Positions 1-8,701 of a stretch of DNA of 64,000 nt are shown here, piece by piece; within the stretch, counting starts at the first letter, position 1, and every line of letters starts with the position of its first letter. The notes below the pieces were generated by a model. That model was given only the letters and a program-made list of their open reading frames with translations, searched no databases and had not been told where the DNA came from. The translations under genes and the position numbers were made by a program. Source of the stretch: Terriglobales bacterium (GTDB taxonomy: Bacteria; Acidobacteriota; Terriglobia; Terriglobales; Acidobacteriaceae); assembly GCA_025934735.1 (NCBI GenBank), contig JAICWP010000002.1:124001-188000 (forward strand), read 5' to 3'.

Positions 1-915
1 GGTTAACTCGGGCGGGCTCACAATATCGCTGACGTAAAAGCGAACTGTCAGCTGGCCCTGCTGGCGCAGTTGGTCGAGAAGAGGGAGGAACTCGAAATCA
101 CCGCCGGCGCTGTGCACGCGCACCAGGCCGGCCTTGTTGGCTTCGTGCATACCCTGGCGGAGGGCCTGGAGGCGTTCTTCGCGGGAGGGCTGGGGAATGA
201 CGCCTTGCACCAGTTCCGCTGCCGCATCTTCTTTCAATGCACCCGTGGGGTCGTCCTGGGCGTCATGGACGATTTTGCCGGTGGGCGGGTCGGGGGTGTT
301 GCGGGTGATGCCCGCCGCTGCGAGCGCCTTGCTGTTGGCCCAGTAGGTGTGGCCGTCATAGCCTTCCAGAAGGACAGGACGATCGGGAACAACTTCGTCC
401 AGATATTTCTTATCGGGCAGGGCGGCGGCGCCGAAGACGTCATAGGACCAGCCCCGGCCGAGAATCCACGGGTCCTTGGGGTGCGCGGCAGCAAATTCCT
501 TTACCCGCTGCTGGATGCCGGAGATGGTCTTCACATCTTCCAGGTTTATGCGCTGCAGGCTGAGGGAGCCACCCATGAAGTGGATGTGGCAGTCGGTGAA
601 GCCGGGGAGCACCAGGCGGCCACCGGCATCGATCACCTTGGAGGAAGGGCCGCGGTACTTCTGCATCTGCGCCGCCGTGCCCACGGCCACAATGTTGCCG
701 CCGCGAACGGCCAGCGCTTCAGCCCAGGGCTGGCGCGGGTTCACAGTATAGATGCGGGCGTTGAGCAGCACAGTGTCGGCGGAAATTGCGTTTTGCGCGA
801 TGCCAATTGCGGACAGCGCCACAACAACGAGAAGCGAAGCGGTGATCCGTCTTGCGGACGAACCAAGCCGCCGCGAAATTTGCGGGTATTGCACCGATTG
901 CGAAGATAGTGGCAT
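1..915 (-). CDS. Amidohydrolase family 3 (YtcJ-like), secreted, C-terminus outside window
   Basis: The leftward frame is open from an ATG at 915 to the window edge (305 codons, incomplete). An N-terminal arginine-rich stretch and a hydrophobic segment (about residues 22-42) form a probable export signal. The mature part starts with the amidohydrolase pattern 'LLNARIYTVNP', then 'GGRLVLPGFTDCHIHF' with the metal-binding HxH, and later 'WILGRGWSYD', typical of YtcJ-like (amidohydrolase family 3) enzymes. Such enzymes hydrolyse C-N bonds of amides or cyclic amides with a metal centre; the substrate cannot be read here. The start has GAGG six bases upstream and lies 19 bp after the stop of the cupin regulator, so the two probably form one operon. 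Rightward frames over this stretch are shadows. Confidence 0.85.
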   Translation of the reverse strand, partial: MPLSSQSVQYPQISRRLGSSARRITASLLVVVALSAIGIAQNAISADTVLLNARIYTVNPRQPWAEALAVRGGNIVAVGTAAQMQKYRGPSSKVIDAGGRLVLPGFTDCHIHFMGGSLSLQRINLEDVKTISGIQQRVKEFAAAHPKDPWILGRGWSYDVFGAAALPDKKYLDEVVPDRPVLLEGYDGHTYWANSKALAAAGITRNTPDPPTGKIVHDAQDDPTGALKEDAAAELVQGVIPQPSREERLQALRQGMHEANKAGLVRVHSAGGDFEFLPLLDQLRQQGQLTVRFYVSDIVSPPELT

Positions 916-934
916 GCAGGCCTCGTGAAGCCGC

Positions 935-1780
935 TTAGAAGGTTGGCGGCGTATTCACCCATAGCACCCAGGTTTCCGTCCTGCCGGGATTGGACCAGGT
1001 GTGCGGGGTAGCGCTTTCAAAATAGAAACTGTCACCACGCTTGAGCAGGTACTCCTCGCCGTTCAGAGCGATTTTAAATTCGCCGCGAAGGACGAAGAGA
1101 AATTCCTCACCCTCGTGTGAATAGGAATCGCCGCTGCCGGCGTTGGGTGCGATGCGAAACAGGTGCGGTTCCATGACGGCGTTGCCCCAGGCCAGCAGTT
1201 CCATGCGCACGCCCGGGCCAGCCTCCAGCACCTTGCGGCGCTCGGGGCGGACCAAATGGGAATTCGCCTGAGTGGGATCGAAGAAATCGAGGATGTTGGT
1301 CTTGTAAAAACGCGCCAGCTTGCGCAGGGTGCCGATGGAAGCGCTCATCTGGCCGCGCTCGATGGCGCTAAGAAAGCCGACTGAGATGCCCACCGCCTGA
1401 GCCACCGAGGCCAGGGACAGGGCGCGGCGGGTGCGCAGGTTACGCAGTCGCAGGCCAATGCCGCCGCCGGCGCCGTCGGGCGAGGTGCGCACCATGCCGT
1501 TGCGCTTCAGCGTCTGCACGATGGCGGGCGCATTCAGGCCGCGCACCCGGCGCAGAAAGCGGGCGCGCTTGAGCAGTTTTACATCTTCACTGCTGTAAAG
1601 GCGGTAACGGCTGGCGGTGCGTTGCGGGCGGGTGAGGCCCAGGCTCTCCCAAGAACGAATGACCGATGGAGAGACGCCCACGAGCCGGGCAACATCGCCG
1701 ATTTTCAAGTAAGGCTTGGGCTTCGCGCCATCCATTTTCGTTTTGGGAGAAAAGGTGGTATTTCCCCTCGGCAGTCGCAT
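935..1780 (-). CDS. Transcriptional regulator: MerR-type HTH + XRE-type HTH + cupin
   Basis: Three domains are visible in 281 residues. Residues about 25-95 read like a MerR DNA-binding domain ('YLKIGDVARLVGVSPSVIRSWE', then 'YRLYSSEDVKLLKRARFLR'). Residues about 108-165 are an XRE/lambda-repressor-type helix-turn-helix ('LSLASVAQAVGISVGFLSAIE'). Residues about 200-278 are a cupin ('SHEGEEFLFVLRGEFKIALNG', 'GDSFYFESATPHTWSN'). XRE-cupin regulators such as PuuR control polyamine or amino acid catabolism and sense the ligand in the cupin. Its position at the head of an aminotransferase/aldehyde dehydrogenase cluster suggests the same role here. A second possible start (Met 16, base 1735) would still keep all three domains; neither start has a strong ribosome site. 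A TATAAT box flanked by a perfect inverted repeat lies upstream at 1813-1837, which suggests autoregulation. Confidence 0.85.
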   Translation of the reverse strand: MRLPRGNTTFSPKTKMDGAKPKPYLKIGDVARLVGVSPSVIRSWESLGLTRPQRTASRYRLYSSEDVKLLKRARFLRRVRGLNAPAIVQTLKRNGMVRTSPDGAGGGIGLRLRNLRTRRALSLASVAQAVGISVGFLSAIERGQMSASIGTLRKLARFYKTNILDFFDPTQANSHLVRPERRKVLEAGPGVRMELLAWGNAVMEPHLFRIAPNAGSGDSYSHEGEEFLFVLRGEFKIALNGEEYLLKRGDSFYFESATPHTWSNPGRTETWVLWVNTPPTF

Positions 1781-1788
1781 GTTTTCGC

Positions 1789-1837
1789 TTGACAGCCCGA
1801 GGTAAGTTCAATAACCTTGCGCGATTATAGCAAGGTT
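1789..1837. promoter_or_regulatory. Divergent promoter region with perfect inverted repeat operator
   Basis: Between the regulator (leftward) and the TonB receptor (rightward) lies AACCTTGC-N9-GCAAGGTT (1813-1837), perfect 8-bp arms. The nine-base centre contains TATAAT read leftwards (1829-1824), with TTGCGC 16 bp upstream as a possible -35 for the regulator. Rightwards, TTGACA at 1789-1794 is 17 bp from TAACCT (1812-1817), which overlaps the left arm. A regulator bound to the repeat would cover both promoters. Promoter and operator roles are inferred; the symmetry is seen directly. Confidence 0.6.
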
Positions 1838-1859
1838 TGTAGTCCGCGCAAGCTGATAG

Positions 1860-1877
1860 TTGGAGCAATTGTTCCAA
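1860..1877. promoter_or_regulatory. Second inverted repeat upstream of the TonB receptor
   Basis: TTGGAGCAATTGTTCCAA is an 18-bp palindrome with one mismatched pair, 26 bp before the chosen receptor start. It is in the leader, so it could be a second operator site or a leader structure. Its arms differ from those of the 1813-1837 repeat. Confidence 0.35.
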
Positions 1878-1903
1878 TTCTTCTCCCGCATTGTGGAGGT
1901 TGC

Positions 1904-4900
1904 ATGCATCCCCGCAAAGCCTTGAGCTGGCTGTTGGTAGTATGTTTCGCCACCGCATTTTCGCTGTATCTGGCTGCCCAATCAACCGGAGGCAGAATGT
2001 TGGGCCAGGTGACCGATCCCACCGGCGCGGTGCTGGCCGGCGTGCAGGTCAAGCTGCTCAACGAACAGACCGGCGTGACCCAAACCACGCAGACGGATAA
2101 GGCCGGCAACTATGAATTTCCGGCCGTTCCCGTGGGCAATTACCGCCTGGAATACGAGCAAAGCGGCTTCAAGAAGGCGATCAAGAGGGGTTTGACCCTG
2201 CAGGTCAATCAGGTCATCACCATGAACATGACCATGCAGGTGGGCGGGGCGCAGGAAGTGGTGGAGGTGACCTCGGAAGCGCCCCTGGTGGATACCACCA
2301 GCACGCAACTGGGCGCGGTGGTCAACGACCGCTCGATGACGCAGTTGCCGCTCAATGCCCGTGATACTTACCAGTTCTTGCAACTGCAGCCCGGGGTTAT
2401 GTCCACCGTCGGTTCCGCCAACTCAGTCGTCTACGGTAATGACAGAGCTGGGGCCGTGTCGGTGAATGGAGGTCGTGGGCGAGCGAACAATTTTAGTGTT
2501 AATGGTGGCGACGCCAATGATCAGTTCGTGAATCTACCGACCGTGCAGCCATCGCCTGACAGTATTCAGGAATTCCGCGTTCTGACCAATACTTTCGACG
2601 CCGAATATGGCCGCAACTCCGGTTCGGTGGTCAATGTTGTGACGAAGTCTGGGACCAACAAGTTTCACGGCGATGCATATGAGTTCTTCCGGAACACGAA
2701 GCTTAACGCTAATGCTTATTGCTTCACGGCCTTACAGGGTATTCCATGTGAGAAGCCGCAATTCAATCAGAACCAGTTCGGAGCGACCTTCGGCGGCCCG
2801 ATAAAGAAGGATCGAACGTTCTTCTTCACGTCCTATGAAGGACGGCGCATTCGTCAGGGAATCCCGTCTCCAGCCGTGACGGTGCCAACCGCCGCGGAGC
2901 GGCCTGATCCGTCGCATATGGTGAACGGACACATAGTTGCGGATTTTTCCGCCGAATCTCCATTTGCAGGGGTTTTGAACAGTTCGTACGCGTTACAAGC
3001 GGGAAATCAAATCGGTCAGCGACCCGGCTGTCAGCAAGCCGTGACGGCTATCGGTGGAGGCTTGATCCAGGACGGCGCCAACTACTCTGACATCTTTCCA
3101 AACAACCAGATTCCCTTGGAGTGCATGGATGCTACTGCTGTAGATCTGCTTCAATTTGTTCCGGTTCCAAAGGGAGGGAGCAACGTTATCCAGACCAACC
3201 CGGTGCAGCCTGATCGTGGCGACCAGTTCACTCTGAGACTCGATCACCGGCTCAATGACAAGCAAAATCTTAGCTTCTACTATTATTTCGATGATCACCA
3301 CGTAGTTTCGCCCTTTGCACAGTTTCAAGCTGCGGGAGCGAACGTACCGGGTTTCGGATCCATCACCAACGAACGATTCCAGCAGTACAACCTCAGCCAT
3401 ACCTGGACGATCAACAACGCCACGGTCAACGAGCTTCGCTTCAACTACAATCGCGAAGCGCAGAGAACCTTCCAGCATCCGGTGAGCACTTCTTTAGTGC
3501 AGGACTCCTGTCCACCAGCTCCTTCTTGGCTCACCAATGTGCTGGGAACTGTGCCTTGCTTCAGGGACGGCACGCCAACGAACAGCTTGGGCATCCATCC
3601 TGGGCTGGGCCCCACAGCTGAGGGAGTTCCTTTCATTCAGCTGAGCGGCGGATTCACGATCGGCAATAACGGCGAGGGCGAACTGCCTCAGGTTGGCAAT
3701 TCGTTTCAATGGTCGGACAGTCTCACCAAAGTTGTTGGCAACCACTCCCTGAAATTCGGAACCGATGTTCGCCGCCAACGCTTTGATCAGACTCTCTTTT
3801 TCGACGTCAATGGCGAATTTTTTGTGGACGGTACATCGACCAATAGTCTCGTTGGCGATACAGTATTTTCCGATTACCTGCTTGGATTCCCCGGTTCCTA
3901 TGGGCAAGGTTCGGCCCAAGTGGAGAATGTCCGCAGCACGGGACTGTATCTATTTGCCCAGGACAGTTGGAAGATCAAACCAAACCTGACGTTGAATTAC
4001 GGCCTGCGCTGGGAATTGAATACGCCGATTGCCGATGTTAGCAAGCATGTGCAAACGTTCCGCCCCGGACAGGTGAGTTCGGTGTATCCATGTAAAAACA
4101 CAGTTAACACCGACTGCTCCTCGATGACGCCGGTGGGCCTCGTTGTCCCGGGAGATGTAGGCATTTCTAATGCCCTGACGCAAACCTATTACAAAGCCTT
4201 TGCTCCGCGAATCGGAATAGCCTGGAGTCCGGGGAGCTCCGGCAAGACCACCGTTAAGGCTGGATGGGGACTGTTCTACAATCCGATTGAGCAGCTTGTG
4301 CTGGAGCAGTTCAGCGCCGAGCCACCGTTCGGCGGAAGCACCTTCCCGTTCAACACTTTCCTCAATACTCCCTTTCTCGACCAAAGCGGGAGTTTTTCTT
4401 ATCCCAATCCATTCGGCTTGAGCTCACTCGGCGGCAAGGACGGTTTCCTGGATCCGCAACGAGGGCAGCCGGTGGACTGGGGGATGTTCCGCCCCATTCT
4501 GCTATTCGGCCAGTTTCAGCCGAAGATGCGAAATCAGTATTCCGCGCAATACAACCTCACGATCGAGCGTGAGCTGGCCAGAGATCTGAAACTGCAAGTA
4601 GGCTATGTAGGGTCTCAGGGCCATCGTCTTTTGGCAACCCACGATCTTAACTATGGAAATCCCCAGACCTGCCTGGATCTGAATGCAGTGCTTGGCGACG
4701 GCACGTGCGGCCAGTACTTTGCTGACAGTACCTTCTTCATCCCCGGAGGAACCATTCTTCCAGTGGATTTTCATCTGCCTTACGCCCAGAATAATTCCGT
4801 TATCCCAGCTGGAACCACGGTTGGTCCAAACGGCATTACTCTTGTGGGGCTACGTCGTTACTCCTCTCCACAATGCGATCCGCTGACCGGGATTGGCTGT

Positions 4901-5719
4901 CCTGCGGACGGCATCCCCGTCTTCAGCAGCATTTTTGCTCAGGATACAATCGCCAATTCGGCATATAACTCATTGCAGGCATCCCTCGACAAACGCTTTG
5001 CGCATGGGCTTCAGTTCACCACTGCTTACACGTTCAGCAAGTCCTTCGATGAAGCTTCGAGCTTCGAGGGGATCCTGAACCCGATTGATCCCCGCCGCAG
5101 CCGGTCGCTGTCGAACTTCGATGCGCGGCACCGAATCGTATTCAGCTATTACTGGGATTTGCCCATTCAGCATCACAGCGGCGTCCTGGGCAAGGTGATC
5201 AACGGCTGGTCCCTTTCCGGAATCACCACTTTTCAGACTGGATTTCCGATTCGTATCCAGTCGCTGGCGGATAACGAGCTGATGTACAGCTTCGATTTCG
5301 AACTGCCGGGTCAACCCAATCAGATTGCGCCGTTCCGGACTATGCGGCCGCAGTCGAACGGCAACTACTTTTTTGACCCCAATAGCTTCACGGAGAATGC
5401 ATCCGATAGCTCTCAGCCGCCCTGTACGGCAGGTGCGGTATTCGGATGTTACGATCCGACATTGTTCGGCAGTCTTGGTAATGCCCGCCGCACCGTTTGT
5501 TGCGGGCCACACATCAGCCAGACAGATTTTGCCATTCTGAAGACGATTCCCTTGTCGGAGACAAAGCGCCTTGATTTCCGCGCGGAGTTCTTCAATCTCT
5601 TCAACCACACGCAGTTTTTCACGCCGGATGGCAACACTTCCGATGGGTCGCAGTTCGGCCAAGTCACGCAGGCTCGCGATCCGCGCCTGCTGCAGTTCGC
5701 GTTGAAGTACATCTTCTAG
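1904..5719 (+). CDS. TonB-dependent receptor, Oar-like, with carboxypeptidase-regulatory-like domain
   Basis: Outer-membrane receptor of 1271 residues. The ATG at 1904 is preceded by GGAGG and is followed by a signal peptide ('SWLLVVCFATAFSLYLAAQ'); a longer in-frame start at 1817 would precede the signal peptide and is rejected. Residues about 30-120 are a carboxypeptidase-regulatory-like beta-sandwich ('GRMLGQVTDPTGAVLAGVQV'). The plug follows, with 'QEFRVLTNTFDAEYGRNSG' and 'VVNVVTKSGTNKFHGDAYEF', standard for Oar/CarboxypepD-plug receptors of acidobacteria. A long beta-barrel ends in an aromatic C-terminus ('LQFALKYIF'). It imports an unknown large or scarce substrate with TonB energy. 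Its place between the amine regulator and the catabolic genes suggests that it feeds this locus; that is inference. TonB/ExbB/ExbD are not in the window. Confidence 0.92.
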   Translation: MHPRKALSWLLVVCFATAFSLYLAAQSTGGRMLGQVTDPTGAVLAGVQVKLLNEQTGVTQTTQTDKAGNYEFPAVPVGNYRLEYEQSGFKKAIKRGLTLQVNQVITMNMTMQVGGAQEVVEVTSEAPLVDTTSTQLGAVVNDRSMTQLPLNARDTYQFLQLQPGVMSTVGSANSVVYGNDRAGAVSVNGGRGRANNFSVNGGDANDQFVNLPTVQPSPDSIQEFRVLTNTFDAEYGRNSGSVVNVVTKSGTNKFHGDAYEFFRNTKLNANAYCFTALQGIPCEKPQFNQNQFGATFGGPIKKDRTFFFTSYEGRRIRQGIPSPAVTVPTAAERPDPSHMVNGHIVADFSAESPFAGVLNSSYALQAGNQIGQRPGCQQAVTAIGGGLIQDGANYSDIFPNNQIPLECMDATAVDLLQFVPVPKGGSNVIQTNPVQPDRGDQFTLRLDHRLNDKQNLSFYYYFDDHHVVSPFAQFQAAGANVPGFGSITNERFQQYNLSHTWTINNATVNELRFNYNREAQRTFQHPVSTSLVQDSCPPAPSWLTNVLGTVPCFRDGTPTNSLGIHPGLGPTAEGVPFIQLSGGFTIGNNGEGELPQVGNSFQWSDSLTKVVGNHSLKFGTDVRRQRFDQTLFFDVNGEFFVDGTSTNSLVGDTVFSDYLLGFPGSYGQGSAQVENVRSTGLYLFAQDSWKIKPNLTLNYGLRWELNTPIADVSKHVQTFRPGQVSSVYPCKNTVNTDCSSMTPVGLVVPGDVGISNALTQTYYKAFAPRIGIAWSPGSSGKTTVKAGWGLFYNPIEQLVLEQFSAEPPFGGSTFPFNTFLNTPFLDQSGSFSYPNPFGLSSLGGKDGFLDPQRGQPVDWGMFRPILLFGQFQPKMRNQYSAQYNLTIERELARDLKLQVGYVGSQGHRLLATHDLNYGNPQTCLDLNAVLGDGTCGQYFADSTFFIPGGTILPVDFHLPYAQNNSVIPAGTTVGPNGITLVGLRRYSSPQCDPLTGIGCPADGIPVFSSIFAQDTIANSAYNSLQASLDKRFAHGLQFTTAYTFSKSFDEASSFEGILNPIDPRRSRSLSNFDARHRIVFSYYWDLPIQHHSGVLGKVINGWSLSGITTFQTGFPIRIQSLADNELMYSFDFELPGQPNQIAPFRTMRPQSNGNYFFDPNSFTENASDSSQPPCTAGAVFGCYDPTLFGSLGNARRTVCCGPHISQTDFAILKTIPLSETKRLDFRAEFFNLFNHTQFFTPDGNTSDGSQFGQVTQARDPRLLQFALKYIF

Positions 5720-5726
5720 AATAAGA

Positions 5727-5757
5727 GCCGGGGAGCCGCTTTGTGCGACGCCCCGGC
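5727..5757 (+). terminator. Hairpin after the TonB receptor
   Basis: GCCGGGG (5727-5733) pairs with CCCCGGC (5751-5757), 7 bp after the receptor stop. The following ATTTGTG is only weakly T-rich, so this may be an mRNA 3' stabiliser or attenuator rather than a full terminator. Confidence 0.45.
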
Positions 5758-5808
5758 ATTTGTGCGTTTAGCAATTACTCTTCGCGACAGCGAAAGGATT
5801 ACCACATC

Positions 5809-7185
5809 GTGTATGAAGCATTACGCAAGGAACTAGAAACGTTTGAGAAGCGCACGCCGAAATCGGCGGAAGCCCACAAGAAGAACCTGAAGCGCATTCC
5901 GCTAGGGGTGGCCAGCAATTACCGCGCCTATGATCCCTATCCGATCTTTGTGAAGGAGGCGCAAGGGTCGCATTTCCGCGATCTGGACGGCAACGATTAC
6001 ATTGATCACAATCTCTGCTTTGGCGCGCTGATGGCGGGGCATTGCCATCCCGCGGTCATGAAGGCGGTGGAGTCGCGGCTCAAGCTGGGCACCATGTTCG
6101 GCATGCCGCATGACATGGAGTGGCAACTGGCGGAGGAGATCTGCCAGCGCTTTCCAGTGGAGATGGTGCGGTTTGGCTCCAGCGGAACGGAAGCCACTAT
6201 GCACGCCATCCGCCTGGCGCGCGCCGCAACCGGCCGGGACAAGGTGATCAAGTTTGAAGGCGCCTACCATGGACTGCATGACACGGCGCTGGTCAGCGTG
6301 AAGCCTCACGCGCCAGAATTTGGCGACGTGAATGCACCGGCCTCGGTGCCCGGCGGGCTGGGCGTGCCCAAGGCCAGCATTGCCAATGTTCCGGTGGCCA
6401 CGTTCAACGACCTGAACAGCGTGGAGCGGCGGTTCAAGGAGAATCCGGGCGAGATTGCCGCGGTGATTCTTGAGCCCATCCTGATGAACGTCGGCATGTG
6501 CATGCCGCGGCCTGGGTTCCTGCAGGGTTTGCGGGAACTGTGCGACAAGAATGGCGCCTTGCTCATTTTCGACGAAGTGAAAACCGGAGCGAAGCTGGGA
6601 TGGGGCGGCGCCTCGGAATACTTCGGCGTGCAACCTGACATTATTTGCGTGGCCAAGTCCATTGGCGGGGGATTCCCGCTGGCGGCTTTCGGTGCGCACC
6701 CTTCAGTGATGGACCTGATCTCGCAGCACAAGGTCTTTCACGGAGGAACCTACAACACCAATCCCGTGTCCATGGCGGCGGGGCTGGCGACGTTCCGCGA
6801 AGTGCTCACGCGCGAGAACTACGCGCACGTGGACAAGCTCAGCAAGAAATTGACCGAGGGATATCGCAAAACGGCGGCCAAGGCGGGCTTGCAGGGCTAC
6901 GTCGCACAAGCGGGCGCTAATGGCGTGCTGATGCTCTATCCGGAAGAGATCCGCAATTACCGCGATTGGACAACCATTGACGTTGACCTGTGGCGGCATT
7001 ACTGGTTCGGCATGGTGAACCGCGGAGTCATGGCGCAGCCGTACTGGTGGGATGAGCAGTGGACCATTAGCGTGCAGCACACCGAGGCCGACATAGACAA
7101 GCACCTGGCGGCGTTCGCGGAGGTCGCACCGGCGCTGGCCGAGGCGCAGCAGGAGCGCTTTGCCGCAGCCGCGCGCTCGGCATAG
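5809..7185 (+). CDS. Class III aminotransferase, glutamate-1-semialdehyde aminotransferase-like
   Basis: PLP-dependent fold-type I enzyme of about 458 residues. 'FGSSGTEATMHAIRLARAAT' binds the cofactor phosphate, 'LLIFDEVKTGAKLG' carries the pyridine-nitrogen Asp, and 'VAKSIGGGFPLAAFG' holds the Schiff-base Lys (about residue 283). The family resemblance is to HemL, but the C-terminus ('MAQPYWWDEQWTISVQHTEADID') and the setting in an amine locus argue against a tetrapyrrole role; such HemL-like enzymes often act on other amino donors. I chose the GTG at 5809, with AAAGGA upstream, since the earlier in-frame ATG (5743) adds an unconserved-looking tail. The permease follows after 10 bp with its own ribosome site, so the two are co-transcribed. 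Exact substrate unknown. Confidence 0.85.
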   Translation: MYEALRKELETFEKRTPKSAEAHKKNLKRIPLGVASNYRAYDPYPIFVKEAQGSHFRDLDGNDYIDHNLCFGALMAGHCHPAVMKAVESRLKLGTMFGMPHDMEWQLAEEICQRFPVEMVRFGSSGTEATMHAIRLARAATGRDKVIKFEGAYHGLHDTALVSVKPHAPEFGDVNAPASVPGGLGVPKASIANVPVATFNDLNSVERRFKENPGEIAAVILEPILMNVGMCMPRPGFLQGLRELCDKNGALLIFDEVKTGAKLGWGGASEYFGVQPDIICVAKSIGGGFPLAAFGAHPSVMDLISQHKVFHGGTYNTNPVSMAAGLATFREVLTRENYAHVDKLSKKLTEGYRKTAAKAGLQGYVAQAGANGVLMLYPEEIRNYRDWTTIDVDLWRHYWFGMVNRGVMAQPYWWDEQWTISVQHTEADIDKHLAAFAEVAPALAEAQQERFAAAARSA

Positions 7186-7195
7186 GAGCTAAAGC

Positions 7196-8632
7196 TTGTC
7201 GTCGGCCACCAATACCGCGGACCTGAAGACCACCGAGGCTGGCGCCCCGCACCTGAAGCGTGTGCTGGGGCGCTGGGACCTCGTGCTGCTGTTCGTGGTG
7301 GCGGTCTTTAACCTCAACGTGGTGCCCTCGATCGCGGCCAATGGCGGGGTCACAGTGTGGCTGTGGGTAATTTCGCTGCTGCTCTTCTTCTGGCCGCAAG
7401 GCATCGCGGTGATCGAACTCTCGCAGCGCTATCCGGGAGAAGGCGGAGTCTACTTGTGGGCCAAGGAAATGTTCGGCGACTTCCACGGCTTCCTTTCCGG
7501 CTGGTGCTACTGGACCAACAACATGATGTACGTGCCCACGGTGATGCTGTATTTCGTGGGCGTCTCGGTGTACGTGCTGGGCCCCCGTCACGCCGGACTG
7601 GCCGATAGCAAGGCGTTTGCGCTGGGGGCTTCGCTGGCGCTATTTGCCGTGCTGGTGGTGCTGAACATCATTGGCCTGGGGGTCGGCAAGTGGATCAACA
7701 ACGTGGGCGCCGTGGGAACCTTCGCTGCCGCTGCCATGCTGATCGGCCTGGGAATAGTGGTGTGGCTACGTTTCGGAACCTCGGTGAGCGCGGCGGATTT
7801 TCGCATCCCCGCTAACCCGCGCTTCGTGATGAACGCGTTCGGCGTCATCTGCTTCGGCCTGGTCGGCCTGGAACTGGCGTCGGTGATGGGCGACGAAATT
7901 CATGAACCGCGGCGCACGATGCCTGGAGCGGTGGCGTGGGGCGGAATCATCTCCGGAGCACTCTATATCGGCACGACTCTGACCCTGTTGATTGCGGTGG
8001 ACAAGCGTGACATCAACGTTCTGCAGGGCATCGTGCAGGCGGTTACCCATCTGGCCGCGCGCGTGGGCATAAGCTGGATTATTCCCGGATTCGCGCTGAT
8101 GCTGAGCGTTTCCATCGCCGGGATTGGTTCGGCGTGGCTGGCAGGCTCGGCCCGCATTCCATTCGTGGCTGGCCTGGATTCGTATCTGCCGTCGTGGCTG
8201 GGGAAGGTGCACCCGCGCTACCATACGCCCTATGCCGCGCTGATCGTTCATGCCGCCGTATCCACCGTGCTGGTGGTGCTGGTCTTTTCCATTTCCGGGG
8301 TGCAGGAAAGTTTTCAGAAGCTGCTGTCGCTGGCGGTAGTGCTTCAACTGGTGCCCTTTTTGTATGTGTTTGCCGCCCTGCTTAAGATCGCCCGCGACCG
8401 TGGCGCTAAGACGTATTACAGCCGTACCACTCTGGTGGCTGCGGGCTTAAGCGGCCTGCTGACCACCACGCTGGGCATCGTGATGGTGTTTTTCCCGGCG
8501 CAGCAGATCACGTCGCTGTGGTCGTATGAAATCTGGATGTTCGGGGGAACGCTGTTCTTTATTGGCCTGGCAGCGTTCTTCTTTTTTATTTACGGGCGGC
8601 GCAAAGCGCTACGCCAGGCCACAAGCGCATAG
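7196..8632 (+). CDS. APC-superfamily amino acid / amine permease
   Basis: Inner-membrane protein of 478 residues with about 12 hydrophobic segments. TM1 shows the APC signature region ('DLVLLFVVAVFNLNVVPSIAANGG'), then 'PGEGGVYLWAKEMFG' in the TM2-TM3 part and 'GLVGLELASVMGDEIHEPRRTMPGAV' around TM6, where APC transporters carry substrate-binding residues. Likely imports an amino acid, GABA or polyamine by cation symport or exchange. The start is TTG at 7196 with AGGAG seven bases upstream. It sits between the HemL-like aminotransferase and the aldehyde dehydrogenase, which supports a role in bringing in the amine substrate. Confidence 0.88.
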   Translation: MSSATNTADLKTTEAGAPHLKRVLGRWDLVLLFVVAVFNLNVVPSIAANGGVTVWLWVISLLLFFWPQGIAVIELSQRYPGEGGVYLWAKEMFGDFHGFLSGWCYWTNNMMYVPTVMLYFVGVSVYVLGPRHAGLADSKAFALGASLALFAVLVVLNIIGLGVGKWINNVGAVGTFAAAAMLIGLGIVVWLRFGTSVSAADFRIPANPRFVMNAFGVICFGLVGLELASVMGDEIHEPRRTMPGAVAWGGIISGALYIGTTLTLLIAVDKRDINVLQGIVQAVTHLAARVGISWIIPGFALMLSVSIAGIGSAWLAGSARIPFVAGLDSYLPSWLGKVHPRYHTPYAALIVHAAVSTVLVVLVFSISGVQESFQKLLSLAVVLQLVPFLYVFAALLKIARDRGAKTYYSRTTLVAAGLSGLLTTTLGIVMVFFPAQQITSLWSYEIWMFGGTLFFIGLAAFFFFIYGRRKALRQATSA

Positions 8633-8701
8633 CTTCGACCGCAGCGGCGGCATCTTGCCGGTCTTTGAACGTTGCGGCGGCGCTACTGCAGGAGGTCCTA
8701 T

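Noticed and set aside
70-909. Long rightward frame of 279 codons
   Set aside because: It lies opposite a clear amidohydrolase frame with signal peptide and HxH motif; the rightward product has no recognisable pattern.
1817-1903. Upstream in-frame ATG of the TonB receptor
   Set aside because: It starts within the inverted repeat and adds 29 residues before a clear signal peptide; the 1904 ATG has GGAGG.
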